Shown here piece by piece: positions 40,016 through 52,310 of a stretch of DNA of 64,000 nt. This DNA comes from Incurvaria masculella (taxonomy: Eukaryota > Arthropoda > Insecta > Lepidoptera > Incurvariidae): contig OX335659.1 in assembly GCA_946894095.1 (NCBI GenBank), positions 8,501,501 through 8,565,500 on the forward strand. Direction: 5' to 3'. A program made the translations under genes and the position numbers. Under the pieces are notes generated by a model, which was not told where the DNA came from, did no database searches, and saw nothing but the letters and a program-made list of their open reading frames with translations. Numbering within the stretch: the first letter of the stretch is position 1; each line of letters starts with the position of its first letter.

Positions 40016-41207
40016 TGAAAAATATCAAAGGAGCAGTGCTCGTGTACATATGCCGAGCATATGATCATCGATTTAATTCCTACTAGCAAACATTGTTATG
40101 CAAATGTCATGGCAAATGATCTCTATTTCTGCGAAGTGTTTGAAAGCGGTTCTCAGCGAATGGCCTATGCACGTGGTTTGGTTGTGAGTGTATATTTTAT
40201 GCGAGCAGCACTATAAAGCTATATTCATTATGTAATGCGCGTCCAAGATTGGATCTTTCAATAATCTGATAAATCAGTCAGATTCAACGAATTTATTTAA
40301 GCCTCTGCTAATCCATCCGTTCTAGTAAGTCCATATTTTATTAGTAAAATTGCATTAAGATAATAGTGACAGGAGATATAATCATCCGGCAGTGACTTTC
40401 CGCTTTTTTTTTCTTTTGGCAAAGGTAAATTTTGCTATTGTGGGTCCTCGTTCAGATTCCGAAATAACTATGTCCAAATCAACAAATAAATATTTTTTTG
40501 TTTGCCATGTCTGTTCTATTATTGTACACGTTGTTCAGCTGCCAGCAGGCCTATTCTAGCAGATCGATGCATCACAAATCCTTTCGGTCCAGAAAACAGC
40601 TTTAACAGTGGTTGCAAAAAACGATTTTCTCCACGGAAATATTCCGGAGCAAGGTAATTTCAATGTTTCAAGGTTTTAAGGCGAGAAAATCGCTTTGAGA
40701 ACTTTGCTCATATCACCGCTTTACCGAAATAATTCTGCAGATACAGTCGGAAAAAGTTCAACCTAAAAATCACTGGGTTATTTCTTTACGTACAGTAAAA
40801 TAAATTTACTATTTATTTTTAGTTTATTATTTCGTGAAAAATTATAATATCCCAATGAAAGGCGTTGTTGCGCGATCTTGCCACCCATGTTGACACCATG
40901 CTACTTTCTTCCTTCGCACGTGCCGGACTTGCCCAGCACAGGGGGCGTACTCAGGAAGCGAACGCGAGTTCAATTCACGGAAAAATGTGAAACGTTTACG
41001 CTTAGCTTTCGCCTGACGTCATCGCTGAAAAATTGTATGTTGTGTCTTCGCACTCTAATCAGAATAATTGGAAATTAAAAAATAAGAGAAGATATCACGA
41101 GGGTGACTCGTGGCTGTCATGTCAAATGATAGCCTATTATCCTATTAGCCTACTAAATAACTAGCGTAAGTTAGTTTAAAGAGTGCATACGCAGGTTTAA
41201 CTGTCGC
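40016..41207. other. Unassigned intergenic sequence
   Basis: Around 40938-40985 GGGGGCGTACTCAGGAAGCG resembles the termini of the element at 41208. Otherwise nothing recognised. Confidence 0.4.
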
Positions 41208-41362
41208 CCTGCATATCTATTCAGGGAAGCAAAAGCGAGAAATTCTCGTATTCGCTTCTTTTCAATGTAAAAAAAAAGGATGCTTACTTTTTTCAGCATA
41301 GAATTTGACAGAAGCGCACACGAAAACTTTTCGTGTTCACTTTCATGAATAGACCCCCTGAC
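41208..41362. mobile_element. MITE, about 155 bp, related to family B ends
   Basis: Left CTATTCAGGGAAGCAAAAGC and right TTCACTTTCATGAATAGACC are imperfect inverted repeats. GGG/CCCCC flanks recall family B. Confidence 0.55.
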
Positions 41363-41844
41363 CCCGTCAGTTTTGTACCTACATTGATTTTATGAATTCG
41401 TTAATATGAAAACTAATCCGTTTTTCCACGTAATAAAGATTAAAGTTTATAATTTTTATTGACCTCAAGAAACATTTCCGGAAGTTACAACATTTCTATT
41501 ACACTGTGTTTATTGAGGACTAGGTTAATAAAGTGGTATAGTCACGTTACCGCACCAGTCATCGTATTGTTATAATTATCTAATTCCCATGCCGCATGCG
41601 GTGTTGCCTAGAGCCAAGTCTGAAAGTTCAATCGAGAGTGGACGGTCCCCACATATCTACTGCATGAAAGTTTGTTACGTAACTTATCAAAGTGCAAACT
41701 AGTTCGCCGGTGAGTCAGGCATAGGTTAAAATGTTGTTCTAAGTAGGTTCACGTGTATGTCGAAAAAGGCTTGCAAGGGATTCGTTGTTCGTAGGTCCCA
41801 GCAATATAAACTGACCTGGACCTATTTATATCGCTGGTAGGCCC

Positions 41845-41985
41845 CGTCATTGCTCACTAGGTGGTAGGGTTAACCCCGAAATGACAATTGTCGGTATTTT
41901 TTATCCAATTAAATAAAGCCGTGTAATCTAAAGAAGGTTATGGCATGGCACATAGTTCCCATGTGTTTTGTTGGGCTCATATAAA
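41845..41985 (+). mobile_element. SINE S1 body fragment, diverged
   Basis: CACTAGGTGGTAGGGTTAAC then GGTTATGGCATGGCACATAG and TTGGGCTCATAT. Confidence 0.6.
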
Positions 41986-42214
41986 TATAGGTCTTTCATC
42001 CATAATATAATCCCACACCACCACATAGTCGATGTAGTATTGGGAATGTTGTTCTGGATTCTGTTATAGACGGAGAAATTCTAGTTATTGCTGCAAAAAA
42101 TTAAGTGTCCGGGTGAACTTCAAGACATAGGAGACTGAATAGCCAGGAGACTGAATATGCATAAGAAACGAGAGGGGACACATTTCCAACTCATTCTAAA
42201 TTTTCTACCAAAAA

Positions 42215-42512
42215 AATGATTGACCGAGCGAGCTCGAAGCGCGAGCGATCTCCGTTTCAGCTTGCAAGATATGCTTTCGTGTGTCTGTCCGGTTGTTCTT
42301 CTCTATTGATCGCTTTTTCCAACCGATTTTCGTGAAATTTTGAAAGCTGGTTCAATAATTATATGGATTTTCTTGTTGAGCCAGTTTTCAAAAATGTCAC
42401 AAACAATTTGTTAACGACAAGACCTAAAGGTGCGGAGTGAACATTTATTCAGTTTTAAGCTATGCAAAGACAGACTCGCGAGGTCTACAGCTCGGAGAGC
42501 CACTAGTTAAAA
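42215..42512 (+). mobile_element. Non-autonomous element ending GCCACTAGTTA
   Basis: Starts near GATTGACCGAGCGAGCTCGA and ends GCTCGGAGAGCCACTAG then T. A terminal CTAG after a GC hairpin suggests a Helitron-type end. A fragment of the same end lies at 13906-13962. Confidence 0.45.
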
Positions 42513-42748
42513 ATGGTTCAACTTCAATTTGGAACAGATCATTTCCGATTCTTTTTATTTCATTATTTTGTTTAGTCCGGTACGGTTAATTATATTAAGG
42601 AGATGAATCAAAGTTGAAGGTCAGCAAAAGGTTTTTTACTGATCGAAAGAAGCGAATACTTATTAAAAAAAATGTTTTAAGATAGACCTAATGCCCGTGC
42701 ATTCGCGCATGACCAAAGAGTAATAGATTCTGCACGTCCATATGTTTC

Positions 42749-43280
42749 TTATTTACTACGTTGTGCACGCGCGGGGATTTCGTAGCTTATCACGGTAGGG
42801 ATATCCCCGGCAACTGCCGGTGTAACGAAACGACGCAGCCATGTCGACAACGGTAGCGGGCGGCGGGCAATCCCGAGGGCCGGGCCGTGGAAGGAGCGGT
42901 GAAGCCACCGCGATCTAGGATGGGGTGTTGTGTGACGCCATACAATATTATAAAGAATAATCTTTCTGTCAGTTGTCAACACATTTAATATGAAAATACA
43001 ATGGTGCTTTTCGAAGCAGATATTTTACTTCTAAAACAACTACATAACAATGGCGACGAGGATGGGATAAAGCATTGAAAAATGTAAGAAAAATCGATGC
43101 ACAATTCGAGGCCAACTAACCCGAATACAATCTATATTAGACGATTCCGACAAACATTTTTCGAATGAAGAATTACAACTACGAATTCAAACGGTAGATG
43201 GTTATGGAATAAACATCGATCTATTTAAAAGATTATTGATGAAGAGACAGTCTCTGAAGAGCAAGAGAGTACAGAAATAA
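42749..43280 (+). mobile_element. Possible LTR-retrotransposon remnant (LTR end, leader, gag start)
   Basis: GC-rich 42,770-42,930 followed by AACAATGGCGACGAGGATGG (a leader-like motif after an LTR) and then a frame reading CKKNRCTIRGQLTRIQSILD, similar in style to the N-terminus of insect gag polyproteins. No second LTR, protease or RT was seen, so only a fragment. Confidence 0.35.
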
Positions 43281-44459
43281 ATGCCTCATCTTCCTACGCG
43301 CGCTCCATGTTCTCGTTGGCCGTGTTTTTGCCGAAAACTTGCGGTTTTGAGAATTCTATTTGTCAAATTCGGAGCATCGCATCGCCGGACTTCGAATATC
43401 ACTTTTCTACATTACGTTGGCATATCGCTGTCTCTTTCTTTTCGTATGTCATATTTGAGTGAGAAAATAACTGTCAAAATCGTGACAGATTATTTTACCC
43501 TGTAGGCGGCGCGCAAGACAAACCACTCCATAGACAATAACAAAACGCGTGTGTGAATTAGCTTAATACCGTTTAATTATGTTTGACGGAATCATAACTA
43601 ATACGGAATGGTTTGAAATTGGACAAATAGCAGAATCGGGCTTTGATAAAGCTTAAACTTGAAGTTCGGTACGACACTCCCAGAGCTGCGCAGTGTGGCG
43701 CCGGGAGGGATCACGCTCGGTGCCAAGTCACAAGTCACTCGGTCACAAGGGGTGCCTTGGTACTCAGATGGTCAGCAGCAATGAAAATTGTCCGTCTTTT
43801 CCCCGAATAAATTGAAATCCTGCATCCACAGTGAGTGGAGCCAGCAGCAATGAATATATTCACACTCTTGAGGGCTATGTTGCGTACCGCTTAGCTATAG
43901 TTTTCTGGAAAACGCTCATTTAAATCTATTCAAATAATCGACGTTAGCGATAGATGGGCCCCAAAAAACTAGCTGACACTTTACCTACCTGTTCACTCCA
44001 GTTCTGTCTTTGATGATAAATAGCAGTACAGCACCACACGCTGCGTAAACAAACGAAAGTACAATGTTGTTATCTGCATTCAAATTTTGAACGCATTTTT
44101 ATTTTGGTGTCATCGATCGATTAATTGACGTTGAAAAACATGTTTTATGACCGCAATTGAACACACACAATTTAATATACATTGCATTATATGTATAAGG
44201 GTAAAGAAAGTAAGGAGAAAATGTATCAGACCGATTTCTATTGTACCAATCTTCTCCTAAGTGCTTGGGCGTAGCATCTGCAGTGGGTTAATAATAATAA
44301 TAATAATATGGTCAGCTGTCACATGTGACGGATGTCGAAAATGTTCGCAAAATGAAATTTATTTCATTGTTTAGTAATTTTCATTGTTGCTGAAGGTTTT
44401 CGACAAAAATCCCATGTGACAAGTATTTCTGGAGCTTGCGGCCATAGATCCTCACCACT
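43281..44459. other. Unassigned intergenic sequence
   Basis: Includes an (AAT)n run of about six units at 44289-44306. No gene seen. Confidence 0.4.
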
Positions 44460-44890
44460 AACGCGCCACCCACCACCTTGGCTCCCTGCAAAGGGATCCA
44501 GCCGACACGGCCCCGCTACCACCTGATGCGGGTCCACCACATTCCCGGCGTGCTTGAGGTCGGCGGGCTGCTGCCTGCAACTGACCTCTGCCGCCGGAGG
44601 ACCGAGGCGCATCACCCGGCGTCGCGCGCAAGAAATTCTGCGTGCCGGCGCCGTGGAGGTGAGGAAATTACTTTATTTCTTCACCTCCATGGCCGGCGCC
44701 CAGCAGTCCGGCGGATGCGGGGCTCTCCGAGATGGGGGTGGGGGAAGCCTGCGTGTCAAGGCCACCACCCATCGTTCGAAGCCTGGCTCACGTCGTCCCG
44801 GAGAGCGCCGCCACCACGACCTGCGCCCACCGGCGCGCTTGGAGGAGGCCCCCTCTCGCCGCCGGTGGAGAAGTTACAGCGGATTTGTAG
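44460..44890. other. GC-rich block with strong hairpin, probable transposon remnant
   Basis: Abrupt GC-rich island with open frames on both strands and no recognised domain. A hairpin at 44644-44700 pairs TGGAGGTGAGGAAAT with ATTTCTTCACCTCCA plus a flanking GGCGCC pair. The AT-rich sequence that follows could be a 3' tail. Confidence 0.35.
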
Positions 44891-45249
44891 TATTTTTATA
44901 TTTTTATGTAAGACGTGTAAAAATACTGTAAATATTTGGCGTGTTGATAAATGGATACATTTATAATAATATAAGAATAATAAAAAAATTTAAATATAAA
45001 TCGATATAATAATAAAAATAATCATAATTTTTTTCCAGAAGTCCATATACACGATTCCATTTTAACACAAAAAAATAATTAATTAATAATGAAATTTTAA
45101 TTGTTATTTACAACAAATTAAAGAAAATTAACCACTCCGACTAAAGTCACCAATACATGTAAAATGAAGGTGAGACCAAAATCTTTATGTCCTTCCGGCC
45201 CCATCCTCCATAGCAATAACTGCAGTCTGGTTCTCAGTCGAGAACATAC

Positions 45250-45432
45250 GGTCACGGAAGCCAGCTGCTCGCTTTCGGATAAGAGCAGCAAAATTGTCCA
45301 ACCCTCACCTCTGCGAACATACCCGACGCGCTGCAGTCCCTGGGCAGACGAAGCAGATGGCTAAATACATTATTGTACTGCACTCGCGAGGCATTGGATG
45401 CTCGTTGGGTGTAGTCAGCCCACAACTCACTG
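45250..45432 (-). pseudogene. Non-LTR retrotransposon ORF fragment
   Basis: Minus strand reads RVQYNNVFSHLLRLPRDCSA then SGMFAEVRVGQFC, a pattern found near the C-terminus of insect LINE ORF2 (LRVxYNNAFRxLLGLPRxCSASxMFAExR). A second fragment of the same region is at 61256-61400. Confidence 0.7.
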
Positions 45433-46556
45433 TTTTGAACAACACAATTTTGACTAAGATTCTTTTGTTTTATCATTGAGTAACCCACGACCTAACTTAT
45501 TGCATAAAATGCGCGAAAATTTCGAACTTTCAGACCATATACAATTTTACATTGTCAATGGTCATCAAACATCTAGTTCAATCAAATAAAGCTGTTTTAA
45601 TTTTGGATCTCTGACAATAAATATGCGAATGATATTCTTTCCACGTTTGTATGGGGAGCTGGGCGGGAAGGCCCACCTTAAATCCATTTGATCATTCATT
45701 CGAAATAGTACGAATAGGAGTAGTATCTATCTTGTGGTGTCAACTTGTCAGTCCCCTTGAGCCTGCAATAGATAACTGTCGCAAGCCTTTGTTGCTACCC
45801 ATCATTTATCTGTAATATTAAGTCTAGTCTAGTGTATGTTTCACATTTGAATGTTCATGGGTTTCGGATGTTTCTGTAAGAGTTTTTAAGTGGTTTTCAC
45901 TCCTCTAATTTGACCCTTAACAGTTGAGTTGTTTTTAGAAAAATCCTTTCTTTGAAAGCATTCTAATTAAAAAAAAAGCTACTGTGAAAATGTTACATTT
46001 CTTGGTTAAGCGGTTCCGATTTTTTTTTAAATATTAACTTTCTTTGTTTAGTAAGCCATGTTTAATGCCTTAGTAAGAGTTGTATGAGGTGTTAAGTACA
46101 ATATCTCGTGATCATTTTATAACTAAAATATTTCCGTCCTTATTATTCGCCTGAAGAAGAAAGCAGATAGATCTATAATTACCATAACTATGATGCTAAG
46201 AAAGATGGAGGACTCCAGTCTTAGTAAAATAATAAATAACTTATGTCGGTATTTGGCACTTACATTAAATTATAGAATGTTCCAACACAAAAAACTTTTT
46301 AAAGAATCGATGTAGAGTTAAATAATTTACTCTTTTCTATATAAAGAGTATTTAAAAAAAATCTAATATTTTTAATTTTAACAAAAATACATAAAACAGT
46401 ACAGACATCTTTAGTAAGCTTTTGTAAAAAAAATTTTTTTTTTTAATTTTTTTTTTAACATGCTAAACTCAGCTTTTGATCTAACCAGTAAATTGTTGAA
46501 TTTATCTTACATCTAAAATAAATATAAAAAAAATTGAATTAGTTATTTTTTTATAG
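45433..46556. other. Unassigned AT-rich intergenic sequence
   Basis: Long A and T runs near 46,340-46,460. 45655-45690 shares TTTGTATGGGGAGC and GGCCCACCTTAAAT with the 63.7-kb repeat. Confidence 0.4.
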
Positions 46557-46760
46557 AACCCGACATCGGTGGTCGACACAACTACCGTCATGATATTAGC
46601 CCAATACAACGCAATCCCGAAGGAATTAGGTGCCATGCCAGGACCTTCACTTTATGAGCACGGCTTATACGGAACTTAATGTAAAAATCCGTCATTTTTT
46701 CCTTGCCGCTTCAACCAGTTTCATCCAATTCGGTAGTACCATCCCGGGCGGGCAAGGGGG
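46557..46760 (-). mobile_element. SINE S1 tail half
   Basis: Reverse copy from ACCCGACATCGGTGGTCGAC to GTACCATCCCGGGCGGG. The head is missing. Confidence 0.75.
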
Positions 46761-47321
46761 TGATATAAGCGGATTTCATTCAGTTCTATAAGGACTTCAA
46801 GTAAAACAACATTTAATTTTATTTTAAAAAGTACAGATGTATCTAATGATATGTTTCAAATATAGCTAAACATACAATTTATATTTCATCTTTTTTTAAT
46901 TTCCAAAATAATTTGTAGTTATATAAAAATGTAGCTTCACTTACGCCATTATGGATCCAAATGCAATAAGGTGCTATCAAGCCCTTTTTAATTCCGTCTA
47001 GTCATTGTAATAAACAAGATAAATATGCGGAAATAGCCTAAGACGGGCTCCCGATTAGTTTTATCTATTTAATTACTTGTTTATTTATATTATAGACAGG
47101 CAGCCTAGGCTGATGTGTCTATTTCGTGTTCAAGGTTGGATATCAGCGCTTATGTTTGTAAGTTACATTAGGTCCGATTAGTATTTCGCTTAGTCAATTA
47201 TTTTTAAGATAACAATGTCAGTTTAGCTGAAGTTTTTGAAATCAAAGTTTATTAGACCATTAATATGGTCTTTACCTATGAAATTGGATATTTCTATGAA
47301 AACTATAAAATATAACAATTT
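46761..47321. other. Unassigned intergenic sequence
   Basis: AT-rich; nothing recognised. Confidence 0.4.
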
Positions 47322-47465
47322 TGGTATTCGATGACATCAAGTGCGTCGGCGGAAAGCAGTGGTTCCGTACTGCTGAGGGCCGGAAGGACCTGAGAAAAAT
47401 TGGAGAGGCGTATGTCCAGCAGTGGACGCAAACACACTGACCGATTGACTGACTGACTAACTTGG
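47322..47465 (+). pseudogene. 3' end of a non-LTR retrotransposon
   Basis: Frame reads FDDIKCVGGKQWFRTAEGRK then DLRKIGEAYVQQWTQTH and stop. GEAYVQQWT is a common last motif of insect LINE ORF2. A GACT-repeat tail (GATTGACTGACTGACTAACT) follows, as expected of a short-repeat LINE 3' end. 5'-truncated. Confidence 0.75.
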
Positions 47466-47889
47466 TAATTATTTTATGATAACTAATTAAATTACTGGCC
47501 CAAATTATCTATACAATTTAGCCATTTCAATGGCAATTTGTTAATCCCTTTACTGTAGAAGTCTGCCGGACGGGAGGCGACGAAATCAGCGAAAGTGCGA
47601 AAGTCATCGATGGCGAAAGTGTTTGTTGAAAAGAACCCCTCTCGGGTGTTGAATTTTTTCCCACTTAAACATTTGTCTAAATTAAAAAAAGGTAAAAATC
47701 TGTTGGGGAAAGGTCCGGTGAGTACCTACGGTGGGTGACGGAGAGTTTCCAGCTGCAACTATAGTGGCTTTGCGATGGTCTGTCGTAAAGTGTGAGCTCG
47801 CGCGTTGTCGCGGAGAAGCAACGGGGAAGGGCGATTGACCAGTTGTGCCGACTTTTTTTTCCACATAGAGTTTTAACAGAAATTCTCGT

Positions 47890-48060
47890 AAAGTTTTTGA
47901 AAACTTACGGTTTTCCGGCGTGCAATGCCGTGCTTGGCCGACATGTTTCGCCTCCCACGACGGAAGCATCGTCAGGGCCCCTTCGTTGCCCCGGAGTTAC
48001 GTCTGACAGCCCGGCTCGTCAACGGTAAACCGGTACACCGGAAAACCGTAAGTTTTGAAA
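47890..48060 (-). mobile_element. Foldback element containing a hammerhead-ribozyme-like core
   Basis: Arms AACTTACGGTTTTCCGG (from 47903) and GGAAAACCGTAAGTT (to 48055) are inverted. On the minus strand the loop has CTGACGA (47975-47969), a 6-bp stem II with one G-U pair and a 6-base loop, GAAAC (47949-47945), a minimal palindromic stem III ACATGT and GTC ending at 47940, followed by GGCC (47939-47936) that pairs with GGCC just before CTGACGA (47979-47976). One extra U sits between CTGACGA and stem II. Minimal-stem-III type I hammerheads are known in Penelope-like elements and retrozymes. Confidence 0.6.
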
Positions 48061-48829
48061 ACATTATGTACAGCGACGGTGTAAATCTAAGAACATATGA
48101 GAACTTCTCGTGTTTGTTTCCCTGAGTGGACCCTCGAATGTATTCAGTTCACATCGTCTCGAAGTTTCCACTACTTTTCTATGTAATTTTTCAGTCATCA
48201 ACAGGGATATAAATATCCATAATTTAAATACCATGTTTTAAATTAGTTGATTTGTTTGTGTCTAACATTAGTTTGTTTAGTTTAATGTATGTAGTTGTTG
48301 TAATGTTTAATTTAATATATTGTAAACATCGATTTTTCTCTAAATTGGCCTAGATCAAATCGGAAAAAAATACATAGATAAAAAAGACGAAAACCTGCAG
48401 AATTTACACGGAGTGGCATACAATGGTTGATATTATATGCCAAACATCAGACGAGAAGTTTTAAAATGATTTCCAAGTACGTTTTGCTTACGGGGAGAAC
48501 GATCCTTATGAAATCATTTGTAAACCTGTACACCGATTTATTTGATGGTTTGATCAGTCAATCAATGGAGTAATTTTTGTCCTATAAAAAGTCCAAGACG
48601 AATCAAAATGACAGCAATAACAAAATCTTTACACACAATTACTTTTCTGTGATTTGATCCAAGTTATCAGAAAAATCTGCAGACTCAGATGTTGGTGTAC
48701 TAATTAATGTTATTTACGAAAAATCATGTTGATGGTTTTTAATTATTTGCTAATAACGTTTGTATGGGGACCGCAATTTTATGACACATAATGACCAAAC
48801 GCATCCGCTGCAATAACCGTCTAGTCTTA
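48061..48829. other. Unassigned AT-rich intergenic sequence
   Basis: No gene or recognised repeat seen. Confidence 0.4.
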
Positions 48830-49215
48830 TGAGCGGCTCAGAGCCAGAGACCCAGAGGTCTGGGTTCAAATCCTCGCCCCGTTCATCCACCAATTTCTTT
48901 CTCACTCTGAGTTGGATAAGTGCATTTCGTCACGAATGCGAGCTGCTCCATAGTTCGGAATCCATGTAAAACTGTAGGTCTTCTTCTGCTACTAGGTGGT
49001 GGGGCCCGCCCGGGTTGGTACCATCGCATTTGAAGAAAAATATGAATATGAATAATGAAAAATTGTCCGTGTTTTCCATCTAGTTCAATGTAGCCGTGCT
49101 CATAAAGGGAAGGTTCTGACATGGCTCTGACATTCCTTTGGGAATTCGGTATATTGGGCTAATATCATAACGGTAGTTGTGTGGTATTAGCCATCCATGT
49201 CAGGTTGTATACAAT
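48830..49215 (+). mobile_element. SINE S1 copy, near full length
   Basis: Head GAGCGGCTCAGAGCCAGAGA (A box decayed), B box GGTTCAAATCC, tail CATCCATGTCAGGTTGTATA. Confidence 0.85.
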
Positions 49216-49649
49216 AAAAATAATAATCGTCGTGTAGTTCCACGTACCTATTTCCAAATAATTTACATATGCATGATTGAGGACAAATAAGCCTTTACGC
49301 GGTAACCTTTGATTTATCTGATTTTTATCATGAAATAAAATTGTCATAAAAATACTATTTTATCAATAGATTATTAAAATGTAACGTTTTGAGATATCGG
49401 AAATGTAATAATGCTTGGGGCAATAATACAAAGTGTTTTTGCAATAAATAATTCCTGCTGATTATCGATCGATTGATTGCCACAGTTTTTGAGACAGACC
49501 TCAATAAGACTCAGATTAACGAATAACAATCGTTTAACGGAGACCCTACCTGGCGATCCAATCTTGTGACGTAACAAATATACTTGTCTTTATGTAATCA
49601 TTAAATAAAGAGCTTTGACGTATTTGAGTAAATATAAATTTTCGTACTA

Positions 49650-49845
49650 AGCAGGTATGTCGCTAATGCCAAGGAATGTGACATGTATGCATGTATAATC
49701 GACCGTGAAGCTAGGACACATTAGTTACAGAAAGAGCCCAGTAAAAATATCTTCTATACGAACATACTGCAAGGCTGGACCCGAACCAGCAAAACATACC
49801 ATTCCCGGGTATTGCATCTACCAATTTCGCCACCGGCTGTATACC
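49650..49845 (-). mobile_element. Second tRNA-derived SINE family (S2)
   Basis: Minus strand: CGGTGGCGAAATTGGTAGAT (A box), GCTGGTTCGGGTCCAGCC (B box), then TGGGCTCTTTCTGTAACTAA and CACGGTCGATTATACATGCA to the end near 49650. Partial copies are in 53695-54118. Confidence 0.65.
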
Positions 49846-50159
49846 CATAATTTGGAATTCTCTTACAGTCCCTCCTCCCGTAACCAATGCCTTCTATTAA
49901 CACAGTGTTTAAGATTATACGTACATACATTTATTTAACGCTTCATCTCCGTTGTTGTTGTTTGAATGTTCAATCTTTGCAGTTAATGTCCGCCTAGTCG
50001 ACCTAGGACTGGCTCTAGCGTCTGATGCCAAATACGATTTTGGTGACGACGACAATATGATACTTTTACAATATGTTTGATGTTCAATCTTTGCAGTCAA
50101 TGTCCGCAAATTGCGAAGACTTCTGGGTAATAACGTGCGTACCCTAGCAAAAGATCAGA

Positions 50160-50430
50160 CTGGTCAGTCCGAGTTCTCACCTAAATTGGCGTTTACGGAA
50201 CTTCGAAGTTACGTAAACACGTCAATCTCCTTACAAGTTTTTACCAGACATTCTGTGTTTTACTTCTTCAAGCTGTCAAAGTCAAACTCGTACTTCCGAT
50301 TTGTATGAAAACGCGAAGTCGGCTTAAACAAAAAGGTCCGAGTATTTATGGCGAAGGTGAGTAAGCTGTCTAATCAAACTCGGACTCGCAAATGTTAGTT
50401 CATTTGAAAACGCCGGTGAAAACTGCGACT
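50160..50430. mobile_element. MITE family A copy, right end decayed
   Basis: GAGTTCTCACCTAAATTGGC, then TACTTCTTCAAGCTGTCAAA and AATCAAACTCGGACTCGCAA. The right terminus is shortened. Confidence 0.75.
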
Positions 50431-50704
50431 AGGGGTGATCTATTCAGCAGATAATACTGCCTAACATAATGTGGATGTACGAGGTCGCTTGTCCCTAATA
50501 TGGTTAACATTACTGAAGGAACTAAATAATGAACGCAACTATGTAATGATGATAAGTACTCTTTATTTCACATGTTACATACATATGGTTAAATCGTTGT
50601 GTAATACAGCGATTTAACCTCTTCATGTTAACAACACTGACAATACATTATCATCTCAATTTCCGTTGCTAAAATAAATAAAATATTAAAGACTACAATC
50701 CTGA

Positions 50705-51000
50705 TTTTTACCAAGTGCGATTTATTTTAATCGACACTTAAAGAGCCTTTATTACCAAAGTGCTGATTATCTTGTACTGGTATTGATTGCAAGCTGCTAA
50801 GAAAGCCCCTTAATGTGTGGCGATTAAGCTAATCAGCAGTAGGTGAAAAGGGCCCTAAGTGTCTCTTCCACCAAGACTGATTAGCTTAATCCGTACATTA
50901 AAGGGCCTTTCTTACCATCTTGCTTTCAATACCAGTACAATATATTCAGCACTTTAGTAAAAAAGTCAATTAAAATAAATCAGCACTTGGTGAAATCTAA
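50705..51000. mobile_element. MITE family C, full palindrome
   Basis: Whole element is an imperfect palindrome: TTTTACCAAGTGCGATTTAT on the left, AATAAATCAGCACTTGGTGA on the right, with AAAGGGCC and TTAATCCGTACAT/CGATTAAGC words mirrored about a centre near 50865. Confidence 0.85.
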
Positions 51001-51373
51001 GCTAAGTCTTATTCAGACTCACCATACAAAAACCGGCTTAGTCCGGCGGATTTAAGTTATCCGCCCACTCTGAAAATGGCTGGTTATGAATAATAGTTCC
51101 ACGTAACTGTGTCACGATTCGACCACACCGAGCCCATACAATCCGCCAAAATGTAATACAATTATTATGGCACACACATACTTCACAACTGATGGCGTGC
51201 TAATTAATTGTGCAAACTTGTTACATAATTATTATTTAAAACATAGTACATATGTATTATATAAATAGAATGGTCGTATAACGACACTCGTTATCTCGTT
51301 CGTCGTTCGAGTACATAGCGACACGAGGCGATAGCTTACTACGTTATCACTCCTTACGATCACTTCAGAAGCC

Positions 51374-51645
51374 TAAGTCCGCTAATAGATAACTCCACTT
51401 TCGAGCGTTAGCGTTATGAGAGCGTGATGCAGTTCTAGTGGTTTAATACAATTTTGTGTGATTCCGAGGTGTTATATTTCAGACTTTCAGAAGGAAATAG
51501 TACCTACTTTCTGTAAAGAATCTCGTTTTTATTTTTCAACATGACAGCTTTAGTTTTTACAGAACTTTATGTCTGTTACTCAATATATAACACGAGGTTA
51601 TCTCATAACGCTAGAAAGTGGAGGTATCTATTAGCGAACTGAGTG
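51374..51645. mobile_element. MITE family H (about 270 bp)
   Basis: Left CGCTAATAGATAACTCCACT then TTCGAGCG, right GCTAGAAAGTGGAGGTATCT then ATTAGCGAAC: inverted ends of about 40 bp. Confidence 0.65.
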
Positions 51646-51679
51646 ACAGGTGATCAGGTGACAGGCCAACAGATTCTTT

Positions 51680-52036
51680 GGAATAGCCCAATACACCACA
51701 TTCCCGAAGGAATTAGGTGCCATGCCAGGACCTTCCCTTTATGAGGCACGGCTACATTGAACTGGATGGAAAACACGGACAATTTTTAATTGCCGCTTCG
51801 ACCATCTTTTCATCCAATGCGATGGTACCAACCCGGGCGGGCTTAAACCCTAAGACCTAGTAGGGGAAGGGGACCTACAGTTTTACATGGATTCCGAACC
51901 ATGGAGCAGCTCGCATTCGTGACGAAATGCACTTATCGAACTCTGAAAGAGAAAGACAGTGGTGCAAGTTGGTATCGAACCCGGGCCTCTGGTACGCTAG
52001 GCCAGTCCCCGCGCCACTAGGCTACGAGCCGCTCAA
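51680..52036 (-). mobile_element. SINE S1 copy, nearly intact
   Basis: Reverse copy from ATAGCCCAATACACCACATT to CTAGGCTACGAGCCGCTCAA. Only the last 60 or so tail bases are missing. Confidence 0.85.
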
Positions 52037-52310
52037 ATGGTGGACTCTAAGAGCACACAATGACATACAACTTTTATTTATAAATATTTTACAAAATTAT
52101 GGTTTAGCTTACTCTTTTCTATAATTATATTCTCTTAGTGAGCCTCTGGAGCTGCGTCCTGAAACAGATTTTCTGATTGTTAGAAGCAGTAATATTCCGG
52201 CGTTTAACATTATCGATAACGGATACCCGATATTCTGGGTCGCATTCCATGCAATAGTCGAGTTTTCCCTGTTATTTTATGTACCTTCTTTTTATCCTGT
52301 ACGTAGGAAT

